From Verrucomicrobiota bacterium (GTDB lineage Bacteria > Verrucomicrobiota > Verrucomicrobiia > Methylacidiphilales > Verrucolacustridaceae), in the NCBI GenBank assembly GCA_016876055.1, contig VHDM01000045.1, positions 1 through 8,808 of the forward strand: DNA of 8,808 nucleotides. Reading direction: 5' to 3'. Both the position numbers and the translations under genes were made by a program. Within the stretch, counting starts at the first letter, position 1. Every line of letters starts with the position of its first letter. Shown piece by piece: positions 1 to 5,967 of the stretch. The notes beneath the pieces are model-generated. The model searched no databases. It had not been told where the DNA came from and saw only the letters and a program-made list of their open reading frames with translations.

Positions 1-131
1 CCTCCCTTGGCCTGCCGGAGGACCCCGGCAAACTCCTGCCAATTCAGTTTCGTGGCCAAAAACCAAAGCGCCGCCAAGGTAATCGCTATCCTCAATCCCA
101 AGGAAACAACCGGGTGAATTTTTATTCTCAT
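1..131 (-). CDS. N-terminus of a flippase-like (UPF0104 / lysylphosphatidylglycerol synthase TM-type) membrane protein, partial
   Basis: An ATG at 131-129 opens a minus-strand frame with no stop through the window edge, giving 43 visible residues. The start is MRIKIHPVVSLGLRI, followed by a hydrophobic stretch (about residues 12-26, AITLAALWFLA) and then a KLNWQEFAGVLRQAK segment. The layout of a short basic start, a first membrane helix and then a 'W..f...L..a' amphipathic segment resembles the N-terminus of the UPF0104/AglD-like integral membrane family. Members of that family carry several membrane helices and are linked to lipid or glycolipid transfer. This assignment is pattern recall from a short fragment and could be wrong; only a membrane protein N-terminus is well supported. 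There is no clear Shine-Dalgarno upstream. The gene diverges from moeB across about 105 bp. Confidence 0.5.
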   Translation of the reverse strand, partial: MRIKIHPVVSLGLRIAITLAALWFLATKLNWQEFAGVLRQAKG

Positions 132-201
132 CAGAGTCTGGTCTCGAAAAGCCCCTCCGCGAAAACCTTGGAAGACTTTTGACTCCATGACACGGTCTTT
201 C

Positions 202-230
202 TCGACCCAACCGAACGTCCGGTTTATGAT
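202..230 (+). promoter_or_regulatory. candidate sigma70-type promoter for moeB
   Basis: TCGACC (202-207, 4 of 6 match to TTGACA) and TATGAT (225-230, 5 of 6 match to TATAAT) are separated by exactly 17 nt. The expected transcription start, about 7 nt after the -10 box, falls at or next to the moeB ATG at 237. This would make the transcript leaderless or nearly so, which fits the lack of any Shine-Dalgarno sequence before that ATG. This is consensus matching by eye and is not proof. The rest of the 132-236 spacer shows no other clear element. Confidence 0.35.
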
Positions 231-236
231 TTGCCG

Positions 237-1427
237 ATGTCCTTGCTGTCCCGCATCCAAGAGACCGCCGGCGCGCTGCCTCTGCACCCCTCGGAAATGC
301 GTCGATACTCCCGCCACCTGATCATGCCGGAGGTGACCGTGGAGGGTCAGCGGAAACTCAAGGCTGCCCGGGTCTTGGCGGTTGGAACCGGGGGACTTGG
401 CTCCCCGTTACTCGCCTACTTGGCCGCCGCCGGGGTGGGTCGGCTCGGCATCGTGGATTTTGACCGCGTGGATGAATCCAACCTCCAGCGCCAAATCATC
501 CACCGACAGTCCAGCATCGGTCATCCCAAGGTTGAATCCGCCCGACGAACCATTCTGGAAATCAACCCGCACGTTGAAGTGGAAACCCATGAAGTGGCCC
601 TCCGCTCCGACAATGCGCTGGAACTCTTCCGTCCTTACGACATCATCGTGGACGGCACCGACAATTTTCCCACCCGCTATCTTGTCAACGACGCTTGCGC
701 GTTGCTCGGAAAGCCCAATGTGTATGGCTCGATCTTCCGGTTCGAAGGGCAGTGCACCGTGTTTTGGGCTGACCGAGGGCCATGCTATCGCTGCCTTTAC
801 CCCGAACCCCCCCCGCCCGGCAGCGTCCCCAGCTGCGCGGAAGGCGGCGTTCTCGGAATTCTTCCCGGGGTCATCGGCGTTCTGCAGGCGATTGAAACCG
901 TGAAGTTGATTCTCGGGATTGGCGATCCTTTGATCGGGCGCCTCCTTCTTTTTGATGCCTTGAAGATGCGGTTTCGTGAAATGAAGCTCCGTAAAAATCC
1001 CGATTGCCCCATGTGTGGCAAAGTTCGGACGATCACCGGGCTGATTGATTACGAGCAGTTTTGCGGCGCTCCCGCCCGCGAGGGTCCAGCCCATCAGGAG
1101 ATGCCCAAGGTTCCGGAAATCACCTGTAGGGATCTGAAAAAGAAAATCGATGCCCGCAAACCCTTTGCGCTGATTGATGTACGCGAGCCGCATGAGTTTC
1201 AAATCTCCCGCATCCCCGGTTCCACCCTGATTCCTTTGGGCGACGTGCCCAAACGCTGGCAGGAAATCCCCTCCGATCAGGAAATCATCCTCCATTGCAA
1301 AGCCGGGGTGCGCAGTGCCAAGGCCCTGATTTTTCTTCGTCAGCAGGGCTACAAAAACCTCCTGAATCTCAAGGGTGGAATCGACGCCTGGTCCGAGGAG
1401 GTGGATCCCTCCCTGCCCCGCTATTGA
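237..1427 (+). CDS. moeB: MoeB/ThiF-family adenylyltransferase with C-terminal rhodanese domain (MoeZ/MoeBR type)
   Basis: This is a 396-residue E1-like enzyme. The family adenylates, and in the rhodanese-fused forms also sulfurates, the C-terminal Gly-Gly of small sulfur-carrier proteins (MoaD, ThiS, CysO) for molybdopterin, thiamine or cysteine synthesis in the cytoplasm. Visible features are the nucleotide-binding GTGGLGS loop (residues 50-56), the DNLQRQ-like SNLQRQ segment (81-86), VDGTDNF (138-144), the conserved PSCAEGG cysteine (Cys200), and two Zn-type Cys pairs (CYRC 183-186 and CPMC 257-260). A C-terminal rhodanese domain (about 294-392) carries the active loop HCKAGVRS with Cys354. 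A TTG at 231 is in frame two codons earlier, but the ATG at 237 is preferred because it lies just downstream of a TATGAT -10-like box. No partner carrier gene is in view, so the pathway (Moco, thiamine or cysteine) cannot be fixed. The PEPPPPG stretch (189-195) is encoded by a run of eight C and is a likely flexible loop. Confidence 0.93.
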   Translation: MSLLSRIQETAGALPLHPSEMRRYSRHLIMPEVTVEGQRKLKAARVLAVGTGGLGSPLLAYLAAAGVGRLGIVDFDRVDESNLQRQIIHRQSSIGHPKVESARRTILEINPHVEVETHEVALRSDNALELFRPYDIIVDGTDNFPTRYLVNDACALLGKPNVYGSIFRFEGQCTVFWADRGPCYRCLYPEPPPPGSVPSCAEGGVLGILPGVIGVLQAIETVKLILGIGDPLIGRLLLFDALKMRFREMKLRKNPDCPMCGKVRTITGLIDYEQFCGAPAREGPAHQEMPKVPEITCRDLKKKIDARKPFALIDVREPHEFQISRIPGSTLIPLGDVPKRWQEIPSDQEIILHCKAGVRSAKALIFLRQQGYKNLLNLKGGIDAWSEEVDPSLPRY

Positions 1428-1846
1428 AAAAAACCTTCCTGCTCGCGTGCGCTGTAGCCATCGGGAGTGCCGCAGGGAGCTTGGGCCATGAGGCGCGGCT
1501 CAAGATCGGTGACCATGACCTCACCGTGGAGATCGCCGACACGACCGACGAACAGGCAAGGGGGCTGATGAACCGTGACTCCCTTCCCCATGATCGCGGC
1601 ATGATTTTTATTTTCACAGAACCCAAAAAGGCTTTTTTTTGGATGAAAAACACCTCCATTCCTCTGGATGTCGCTTTTCTTGATGCGGAGGGCGTGATTC
1701 TGGAAATTCGGCCCCTGATTCCTTTTGAGGAGACCCGGGTGGCCAGCACATCGGACCGGGTGACCTACGCCATCGAAACCAACCGGGATTGGTTCGTCAG
1801 CCGCGGCCTCAAACCCGGCCACCAAGTGCACGGCCTACCCAAGTAA
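1424..1846 (+). CDS. secreted DUF192 family protein
   Basis: The product is 140 residues. It has a signal peptide (MKKTFLLACAVAIGSAAGSLG; basic start, hydrophobic residues 4-18, probable cleavage near residues 18-21) followed by a full DUF192 domain. Hallmarks are DTTDEQARGLMNR (39-51), RGMIFIF (58-64), FFWMKNTSIPLDVAF (71-85) and a late DRVTYAIE segment (111-118). DUF192 proteins are small, usually exported beta-rich proteins of unknown biochemical role. The start is a TTG whose last two bases lie within the moeB TGA (TTGA overlap). It is the only initiation codon that places the signal peptide at the N-terminus. The sequence AGGAGGTG (1396-1403) is a perfect anti-SD match but lies 20 nt upstream, further than normal, so coupling from moeB is the likelier way it is translated. 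An in-frame extension to 1295 exists but would bury the signal peptide. The gene ends 1 bp from the convergent yifB stop. Confidence 0.88.
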   Translation: MKKTFLLACAVAIGSAAGSLGHEARLKIGDHDLTVEIADTTDEQARGLMNRDSLPHDRGMIFIFTEPKKAFFWMKNTSIPLDVAFLDAEGVILEIRPLIPFEETRVASTSDRVTYAIETNRDWFVSRGLKPGHQVHGLPK

Positions 1847-1847
1847 C

Positions 1848-3371
1848 CTAGCCCCACAGCGGCCGGTCCAGGGTCCGGTACTGGATGGCCTCGGCCAAAT
1901 GATCCAGTTGGGTGGTTTCGCATCCCGCCAGATCGGCAATGGTCCGGGCCACCTTGAGAATTCGGTCCAAGGCCCGGGCACTCAGTCCCAAATCCGTCAT
2001 CGCATTGGACAGCAGGGCTTTGGCCTCCGCATCGATTGGAACCAGGCGGCGCAACTCCCTGGGACCCATCTGAGCGTTGTGGTACAAACCTGACCCCTTG
2101 CCAAATCGGGCCAACTGCACGTTTCTCGCTTTTTCTACCCGACCTCGGATCGAAGCGGAACTCTCGCCGGGTTCTGCCGACAAAAGCTCTGCGTGCTGCA
2201 GCGCGGGAACCTCCAGATGCAGGTCGATCCGGTCCAATAATGGGCCGCTGATTCGGCTCAAATATTTCTTCGAGGTCTTCCCCGGTCCCCGGGCCTCCAG
2301 AGTCCCACGCGGACTGGGATTCATGGCCCCTACCAACATGAAGCGGGCGGGAAACGTCAGGCTACCCGCAGCCCGCGAGATGGTCACCTGCCCGTCCTCC
2401 AGCGGTTGCCGCAGCACCTCGAGGGCCGAGCGCCGAAATTCCGGCAACTCATCCAGGAAAAGCACTCCGTTATGGGCCAAGCTGACCTCCCCGGGATTCG
2501 GATTCGCAGATCCCCCAATCAGGCCGATATCCGAAATCGTATGGTGCGGGCTGCGAAACGGCCTCTGCCTGACCAGAGAGTCCTCTGCCTTGAGGAGACC
2601 CGCCACGCTATGGATCCGCGTGGTTTCCAAGGATTCCTCGATCTCCATCCTCGGCAAGATCCCCGGCAACCGTTTGGCCAGCATGGACTTGCCTGAGCCT
2701 GGAGGTCCAATCATCAGGACATTGTGATGGCCGGCCGCCGCAATCTCCAAGGCTCGCTTCACCGCTTCCTGTCCCTTTACCTCCGCAAAGTCCAGTCCGT
2801 TGGCCGCGGCGGCCTGGCCATTCCGACCGTGGACCAGAGGTCGCGGCGCCGGAACCTTCCCCTCAATTACCCCGGCCGCTTCCCGCAGATCCCGCACGGC
2901 CACCACTTTCACCCCTTCCACCACCGCGGCCTCGGCCGCATTCAGGGCCGGAACGATCAGGCCCCGCACCCGCTGATTTCTTGCCAGCAGGGAAATCGCC
3001 AAAGTTCCCCGCACCGGCCTGACCTCTCCGTCCAACCCCAACTCCCCGATAATCATCCACTCTGCCAACCGATCCCGATTAATGGTTCCAATGCTGGCCA
3101 GCAGCCCAAGGGCAATCGGCAGATCAAAGCTGGGACCGGCTTTCTTCAGGTCTGCCGGAGCCAAACTGGCCGTGATGAAGCCCTCGGGAACCGCAAAGCC
3201 ATTGTTGTAGAGGGCTGCTTTCACCCGCTGGCGCGACTCCTTGACGGCAGTATCGGCCAATCCTACCACCACAAAGTTTTCCTTTCCGCCCCCTGAATCC
3301 ACCTCCACCGCGACGGGGCAAGCCTCCACTCCCAGGACGGCCGCCGACCAGGTGCGGGCAAAATGAGTCAT
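1848..3371 (-). CDS. comM: YifB/ComM-type magnesium-chelatase-like AAA ATPase
   Basis: This 507-residue protein is normal length for the ComM/YifB family, whose studied members are hexameric helicases that promote branch migration during natural transformation. An N-terminal ChlI/Lon-protease-like domain (about 1-170; VEVDSGGGKENFVVVGLAD-type segment at 22-40, GELGLDGEVRPVRG at 109-122) precedes the AAA/Mg-chelatase domain. Walker A is GPPGSGKS (222-229) and Walker B is VLFLDE (303-308). The family signatures RPFRSPHHTIS (270-280) and SGPLLDRIDL (375-384) are present. The loop after MNP reads SPRG and lacks the CPCG...C.C cysteines found in many homologues; the E. coli and Haemophilus proteins, as recalled, also lack them. 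The ATG at 3371 overlaps the yraN stop (ATGA) and has GGAG 8 nt upstream (3383-3380). The frame extends to 3455, but family alignment and the RBS favour 3371. It is the last gene of the minus-strand block. Confidence 0.95.
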   Translation of the reverse strand: MTHFARTWSAAVLGVEACPVAVEVDSGGGKENFVVVGLADTAVKESRQRVKAALYNNGFAVPEGFITASLAPADLKKAGPSFDLPIALGLLASIGTINRDRLAEWMIIGELGLDGEVRPVRGTLAISLLARNQRVRGLIVPALNAAEAAVVEGVKVVAVRDLREAAGVIEGKVPAPRPLVHGRNGQAAAANGLDFAEVKGQEAVKRALEIAAAGHHNVLMIGPPGSGKSMLAKRLPGILPRMEIEESLETTRIHSVAGLLKAEDSLVRQRPFRSPHHTISDIGLIGGSANPNPGEVSLAHNGVLFLDELPEFRRSALEVLRQPLEDGQVTISRAAGSLTFPARFMLVGAMNPSPRGTLEARGPGKTSKKYLSRISGPLLDRIDLHLEVPALQHAELLSAEPGESSASIRGRVEKARNVQLARFGKGSGLYHNAQMGPRELRRLVPIDAEAKALLSNAMTDLGLSARALDRILKVARTIADLAGCETTQLDHLAEAIQYRTLDRPLWG

Positions 3372-3835
3372 CGGCTCCACTCCAGGCCAACCTCCGCCTG
3401 GGAGAAGGCCTTGCGGATCCAACGGCATCGCGGAATTTCTCCCGTTGCCTGCCACACCTCCACGATATCGAAGCGCACCGCCGGCGGTCGTAAGCGCAAC
3501 TCCCGCAGGTAGGCATTGGCCACTCCCAAAATTTTCCGCTGCTTTCCCCAGGTGACGGAATGTTCAGGGGCCAGCCGCGCCCGGGGATGCCGGGCCTTCA
3601 CCTCGACCATGACCAGCTCCCGGCCGTGGCGGGCCACCAGATCCACCTCCCCGTGGCGGGAACGATAGTTGCGGGCCAGAATCTTCAATCCAGCCCGCTC
3701 GAGAAAGCGGGCCGCAACCTTCTCCCCGTGGCTACCGGCCTCCCGACGATGCCTCCAGACCGGGCAGGGACGGCGATCCCACGGGTAGAAACGTTCGGCG
3801 GTGGACCGGGCAAGGACCGTGATCCGCCAAGGCAC
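3368..3835 (-). CDS. yraN: YraN / UPF0102 family putative endonuclease-like protein
   Basis: With the GTG at 3835 the protein has 155 residues; an ATG at 3880 would give 170. UPF0102 proteins have a PD-(D/E)XK nuclease-like fold with unproven cellular role, and commonly sit beside rnhB and comM as here. The domain starts at GSHGEKVAARFLE (34-46), continues with LARNYRSRHGEVDLV (53-67) carrying the putative catalytic Glu63 and Asp65, then VEVKAR (77-82) with Glu78 and Lys80, and ends near VRFDIVEV (120-127). Every possible start lies inside rnhB, because no initiation codon occurs between the rnhB stop (3732) and the first conserved residue. Neither GTG 3835 nor ATG 3880 has a convincing Shine-Dalgarno, so the start is uncertain. 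The frame is +1 relative to rnhB, so a frameshifted rnhB-yraN fusion is an alternative. The stop overlaps the comM ATG by 4 nt. Confidence 0.82.
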   Translation of the reverse strand: MPWRITVLARSTAERFYPWDRRPCPVWRHRREAGSHGEKVAARFLERAGLKILARNYRSRHGEVDLVARHGRELVMVEVKARHPRARLAPEHSVTWGKQRKILGVANAYLRELRLRPPAVRFDIVEVWQATGEIPRCRWIRKAFSQAEVGLEWSR

Positions 3836-4370
3836 GGAGATGAGCCGCCGTACCGTAGCCGCGATTCCGATCCCATCCATATACAGGATAAGACCATGAA
3901 AGCTGCAAAAGGATGCGGTCCCGTGAAAATTTTGCCACCACGGAGGCGGCCGCAATTGAAGGGCAGATCCGATCCCCGCCCACCACGGGCACGTGTACCT
4001 TACCCAAATGCTTGGCCGCCAGGCCATCCACGAGAATCACCCCCTCCGCCGGTGGCAAGGCCTCCACCGCCCGCCTCATTGCCAATTGGCTGGCCACCAA
4101 AATGTTCAGCTCTGTGATTTCCTCCACCGAGGCTTCCCCTACGGCCCAGACTCCCAAATCCCCTGCCGTCAAACGCCGGTAAATTTCCTCCCTTTTTTTG
4201 GGAGGCAGTTTTTTGCTGTCATCGAGCCCGGGCACCCGCACCCCCCTTTGATGAAACCGATAAGCCGCCGCCACCACGGGGCCAGCCAACGCCCCGCGCC
4301 CTGCCTCATCCACCCCGGTGACGCTCGCCCCGCCGGCCTGTACCCGCTCGGCTTTCCAATCGGGCGGAAT
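3732..4370 (-). CDS. rnhB: ribonuclease HII, probable ATT start
   Basis: RNase HII cleaves the RNA strand of RNA-DNA hybrids and nicks at single misincorporated ribonucleotides. From the ATT at 4370 it has 212 residues. The catalytic DEDD set is visible: VDEAGRG (Asp21, Glu22), ILVDG (Asp115) and the Asp of SVVAKFSRD (151). Also present are GLDDSKKL (48-55) and the C-terminal GYGTAAHL...GPCPVHRRTF signature (171-194). The only standard start codon, GTG at 4313, would make the catalytic Asp residue 2 and delete the first strand. The preceding in-frame residues (IPPDWKAERVQAGGASVTG) look like a normal family N-terminus. They begin 3 nt after the rplS stop at an ATT that has AAGGAG 7 nt upstream. 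A 15-residue tail follows the usual family end and overlaps yraN in another frame. Enzyme identity is secure; the start is inferred. Confidence 0.88.
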   Translation of the reverse strand: MPPDWKAERVQAGGASVTGVDEAGRGALAGPVVAAAYRFHQRGVRVPGLDDSKKLPPKKREEIYRRLTAGDLGVWAVGEASVEEITELNILVASQLAMRRAVEALPPAEGVILVDGLAAKHLGKVHVPVVGGDRICPSIAAASVVAKFSRDRILLQLSWSYPVYGWDRNRGYGTAAHLRALADHGPCPVHRRTFLPVGSPSLPGLEASSGGR

Positions 4371-4373
4371 CGC

Positions 4374-4730
4374 TCAGCTCCTTTTCGCCGTCTCCGCTTC
4401 CTTGACGGACATGTCGGCCCGCCCCCGCAGGTAGAAAAGTTTGGCCCGGCGGGTGTGCCCGCGGCTGTCCACCTCGATCTTCTCGATGCGGGGCGAGTGC
4501 AGCGGGAAAATCCTCTCCACGCCCTCGCCATAGCTGATCCGGCGGACGGTAAACTGCTCGTTCAGGCCCCGGCCCTTGCGCGCGATCACCGTGCCGGAAA
4601 AGAGCTGGGTCCTCTCCTTGTCGCCTTCCTTGACCCGGGTGAAAACCCGGACCTTGTCGCCGACCCGAAAGCCCGCCCGGCCCTCCTTCAACTGCTCTTT
4701 TTCGATGGTTTCGATGACCTTTGCGCTCAT
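4374..4730 (-). CDS. rplS: 50S ribosomal protein L19
   Basis: This 118-residue protein matches L19, a component of the large subunit at the interface with the 30S subunit. Recognisable segments are FRVGDKVRVFTRVKEGDKER (residues 21-40), SGTVIARKGRGLNEQFTVR (45-63), the GEGVERIFPLHSPRIEKIEV core (68-87) and RRAKLFYLRGR near the end. The ATG overlaps the trmD stop (ATGA) and has a perfect AAGGAGG (4744-4738) with a 7-nt spacer, so this start is firm. A longer in-frame extension reaching 4832 lies inside trmD and is not real. The trmD-rplS pair is the standard bacterial arrangement. Confidence 0.97.
   Translation of the reverse strand: MSAKVIETIEKEQLKEGRAGFRVGDKVRVFTRVKEGDKERTQLFSGTVIARKGRGLNEQFTVRRISYGEGVERIFPLHSPRIEKIEVDSRGHTRRAKLFYLRGRADMSVKEAETAKRS
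4378..4383 (-). promoter_or_regulatory. Shine-Dalgarno that fixes an ATT start for rnhB
   Basis: On the minus strand AAGGAG (4383-4378) is followed by a 7-nt spacer, CTGAGCG (4377-4371), and then ATT (4370-4368). The motif overlaps the last codons of rplS. The spacing is ideal for initiation at ATT, and no ATG, GTG or TTG lies in any useful register with it for the rnhB frame. Confidence 0.6.
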
Positions 4731-5452
4731 GCCGACTCCTCCTTGATAATCTTCTGTTCTGCCGTTTTTGTCGTTCCAAGTAAATCCCCGCGCCGCGCCC
4801 GGGTCCGGGCCAGGGCCTGCTCCTTCCGCCATGCCTCGATCTCCGCATGATGACCGGAAAGCAAAACGTCCGGCACCTTCATGCCGCGGAAGTTTTCCGG
4901 CCGGGTATATTGCGGGCCCTCCAGCAGGCCGGCCTCGAAAGAGTCTGTCCCCGCCGACTCCTCGTTCCCTAAAGCCCCGGGAATCAGTCGCACCAACGCA
5001 TCCACCAGGGTGAGCGCCGGCAGCGTGCCGTTGCTGAGAATGTAGTCTCCCACCGAAATTTCCTCATCAATCCAGCCCTCTCGCACCCGCTCGTCGATCC
5101 CCTCGTAGTGGCCGCTGATCAACAAAAGCCTTGGATGCTGCGCTGCCAACGTACGCACGTGACCTTGGGTGAGTTTGGCGCCTTCCGGGGTCAGATAGAT
5201 GACATGGGCGCGATCCGGTCCCTCCCCGCGGAGATGTTCAATGGCGTCCACCAGAGGTTCGGCCTTCATCACCATGCCAGGACCGCCACCAAACGGGCGA
5301 TCGTCCACGGTTTTGTGTCGGTCGCGGGCATAGTCGCGGAGCTGGTGAACTCGGATCTTCACCAAGCCGGCCCGTTGGGCGCGCCCGAGGATGCTTTCAG
5401 CCATCACCGCCTGGGCCATCGCCGGAAAAAGAGTCAGGAGATCAATGGTCAT
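4727..5452 (-). CDS. trmD: tRNA (guanine-N1-)-methyltransferase TrmD
   Basis: This 241-residue SPOUT-family enzyme makes m1G37 in tRNAs to prevent +1 frameshifting. It starts with the typical MTIDLLTLFP. The motif DRPFGGGPGMVM is at 51-62, the trefoil-knot SAM site at SGHYEGIDERV (113-123) and EISVGDYILSNG (131-142), and RLIPGALGNEES (155-166) holds Arg155. Asp170 in TDSF corresponds to the catalytic Asp of the H. influenzae enzyme. LLEGPQYTRPENF (177-189) and VLLSGHHAEIEAWR (196-209) complete the family pattern. The knot loop reads SNGT where many homologues have SGGE. The ATG overlaps the khpA stop (ATGA) and has GGGGAGGG (5466-5459) 6 nt upstream. The gene directly follows khpA with no rimM between them. 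Confidence 0.98.
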   Translation of the reverse strand: MTIDLLTLFPAMAQAVMAESILGRAQRAGLVKIRVHQLRDYARDRHKTVDDRPFGGGPGMVMKAEPLVDAIEHLRGEGPDRAHVIYLTPEGAKLTQGHVRTLAAQHPRLLLISGHYEGIDERVREGWIDEEISVGDYILSNGTLPALTLVDALVRLIPGALGNEESAGTDSFEAGLLEGPQYTRPENFRGMKVPDVLLSGHHAEIEAWRKEQALARTRARRGDLLGTTKTAEQKIIKEESA

Positions 5453-5691
5453 GCGGGTCCCTCCCCGTCCTCCACCTCCACGAATACGCGCCGATTGTCC
5501 CGGCTGGCGGCGTTGAGGAGGGAGCGGATGGCCTCGATGGTGCGGCCGTTGCGGCCGATGATCCGGCCGAGATCTTCAGGATTTACGCGGATGCGGAAAA
5601 GGATGCCCCGGTCATCGCCGGTTTCCTCAACGTCGATCTCGTCGGGATGCGTGACGAGACGACCCAGAACCATTTCGAGGAAATATCGCAT
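5449..5691 (-). CDS. khpA: KH-domain RNA-binding protein KhpA (YlqC family)
   Basis: This 80-residue single KH-domain protein has the hallmark GXXG loop GRNG (46-49) inside LGRIIGRNGRTIEAIRSLL (41-59). The preceding LFRIRVNPED (31-40) and following RRVFVEVED (67-75) are the flanking strands. KhpA binds RNA, often together with KhpB/EloR, and the family is regularly encoded between rpsP and rimM/trmD. The opening MRYFLEMVLGRLVTHPDEI is typical of the family. The gene starts 24 nt after the rpsP stop without a clear Shine-Dalgarno, and its stop overlaps trmD. Confidence 0.94.
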   Translation of the reverse strand: MRYFLEMVLGRLVTHPDEIDVEETGDDRGILFRIRVNPEDLGRIIGRNGRTIEAIRSLLNAASRDNRRVFVEVEDGEGPA

Positions 5692-5715
5692 GGGATTCCG
5701 GGTCTCACCGCAGGG

Positions 5716-5967
5716 TTAGGCCTTGGCGGTGCGGCGCGCTTTGCGGATAAAGCTGGCCACGGTCTCACTGGCCTTGGCCCCTTGGCCGATCCAGTGGTCG
5801 ATCCGATCCAGTTTGAGCTTCATGCCCTCGTTTTTGCCCATGGGGTCATAGGTCCCCACCAATTCCAGAAAACGCCCGTCGCGGGGACTGAGCTTGTCGG
5901 TCACCACCACCCGAAAATAGGGACGGTTTCTCTTCCCTTCTTTTCTCAAACGAATCACCACGGCCAT
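5716..5967 (-). CDS. rpsP: 30S ribosomal protein S16
   Basis: This 83-residue protein matches S16, needed for assembly of the small ribosomal subunit. The start MAVVIRLRKEGKRNRPYFR and the following VVVTDKLSPRDGRFLE (20-35), GTYDP (38-42) and the late DRIDHWIGQGAKAS (54-67) segments are diagnostic. AAGGAG lies 9 nt before the ATG. It is preceded by a 116-nt gap after gmhA rather than by ffh, and probably begins a transcription unit running through khpA, trmD, rplS, rnhB, yraN and comM. Confidence 0.97.
   Translation of the reverse strand: MAVVIRLRKEGKRNRPYFRVVVTDKLSPRDGRFLELVGTYDPMGKNEGMKLKLDRIDHWIGQGAKASETVASFIRKARRTAKA

Noticed and set aside
408..1295. Long minus-strand open frame (295 codons) antisense to moeB
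   Set aside because: It is the complement of a well-supported enzyme gene, its translation resembles no family, and such shadows are common in GC-rich DNA.
1625..1640. A5-GGC-T8 tract resembling an intrinsic terminator
   Set aside because: There is no stable GC stem, the loop is too small, and it lies within the DUF192 coding sequence (KKAFFW).
2724..3296. Plus-strand open frame antisense to comM
   Set aside because: The opposite strand encodes a full ComM with Walker motifs. The antisense product is compositionally odd (Pro/Arg/His-rich) and has no RBS support.
3372..3455. Upstream extension of comM to 3455
   Set aside because: It lies inside yraN, the family alignment begins at MTHF, and the ATG at 3371 has an RBS and an ATGA overlap.
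4311..4313. GTG at 4313 as the rnhB start
   Set aside because: It would remove the first strand and put the catalytic Asp at residue 2, with no Shine-Dalgarno nearby; ATT 4370 fits better. It remains the fallback.
3993..4850. Plus-strand open frame of 285 codons antisense to rnhB, rplS and the end of trmD
   Set aside because: It spans three real minus-strand genes and has low-complexity Pro/Arg/His-rich content; it is a shadow.
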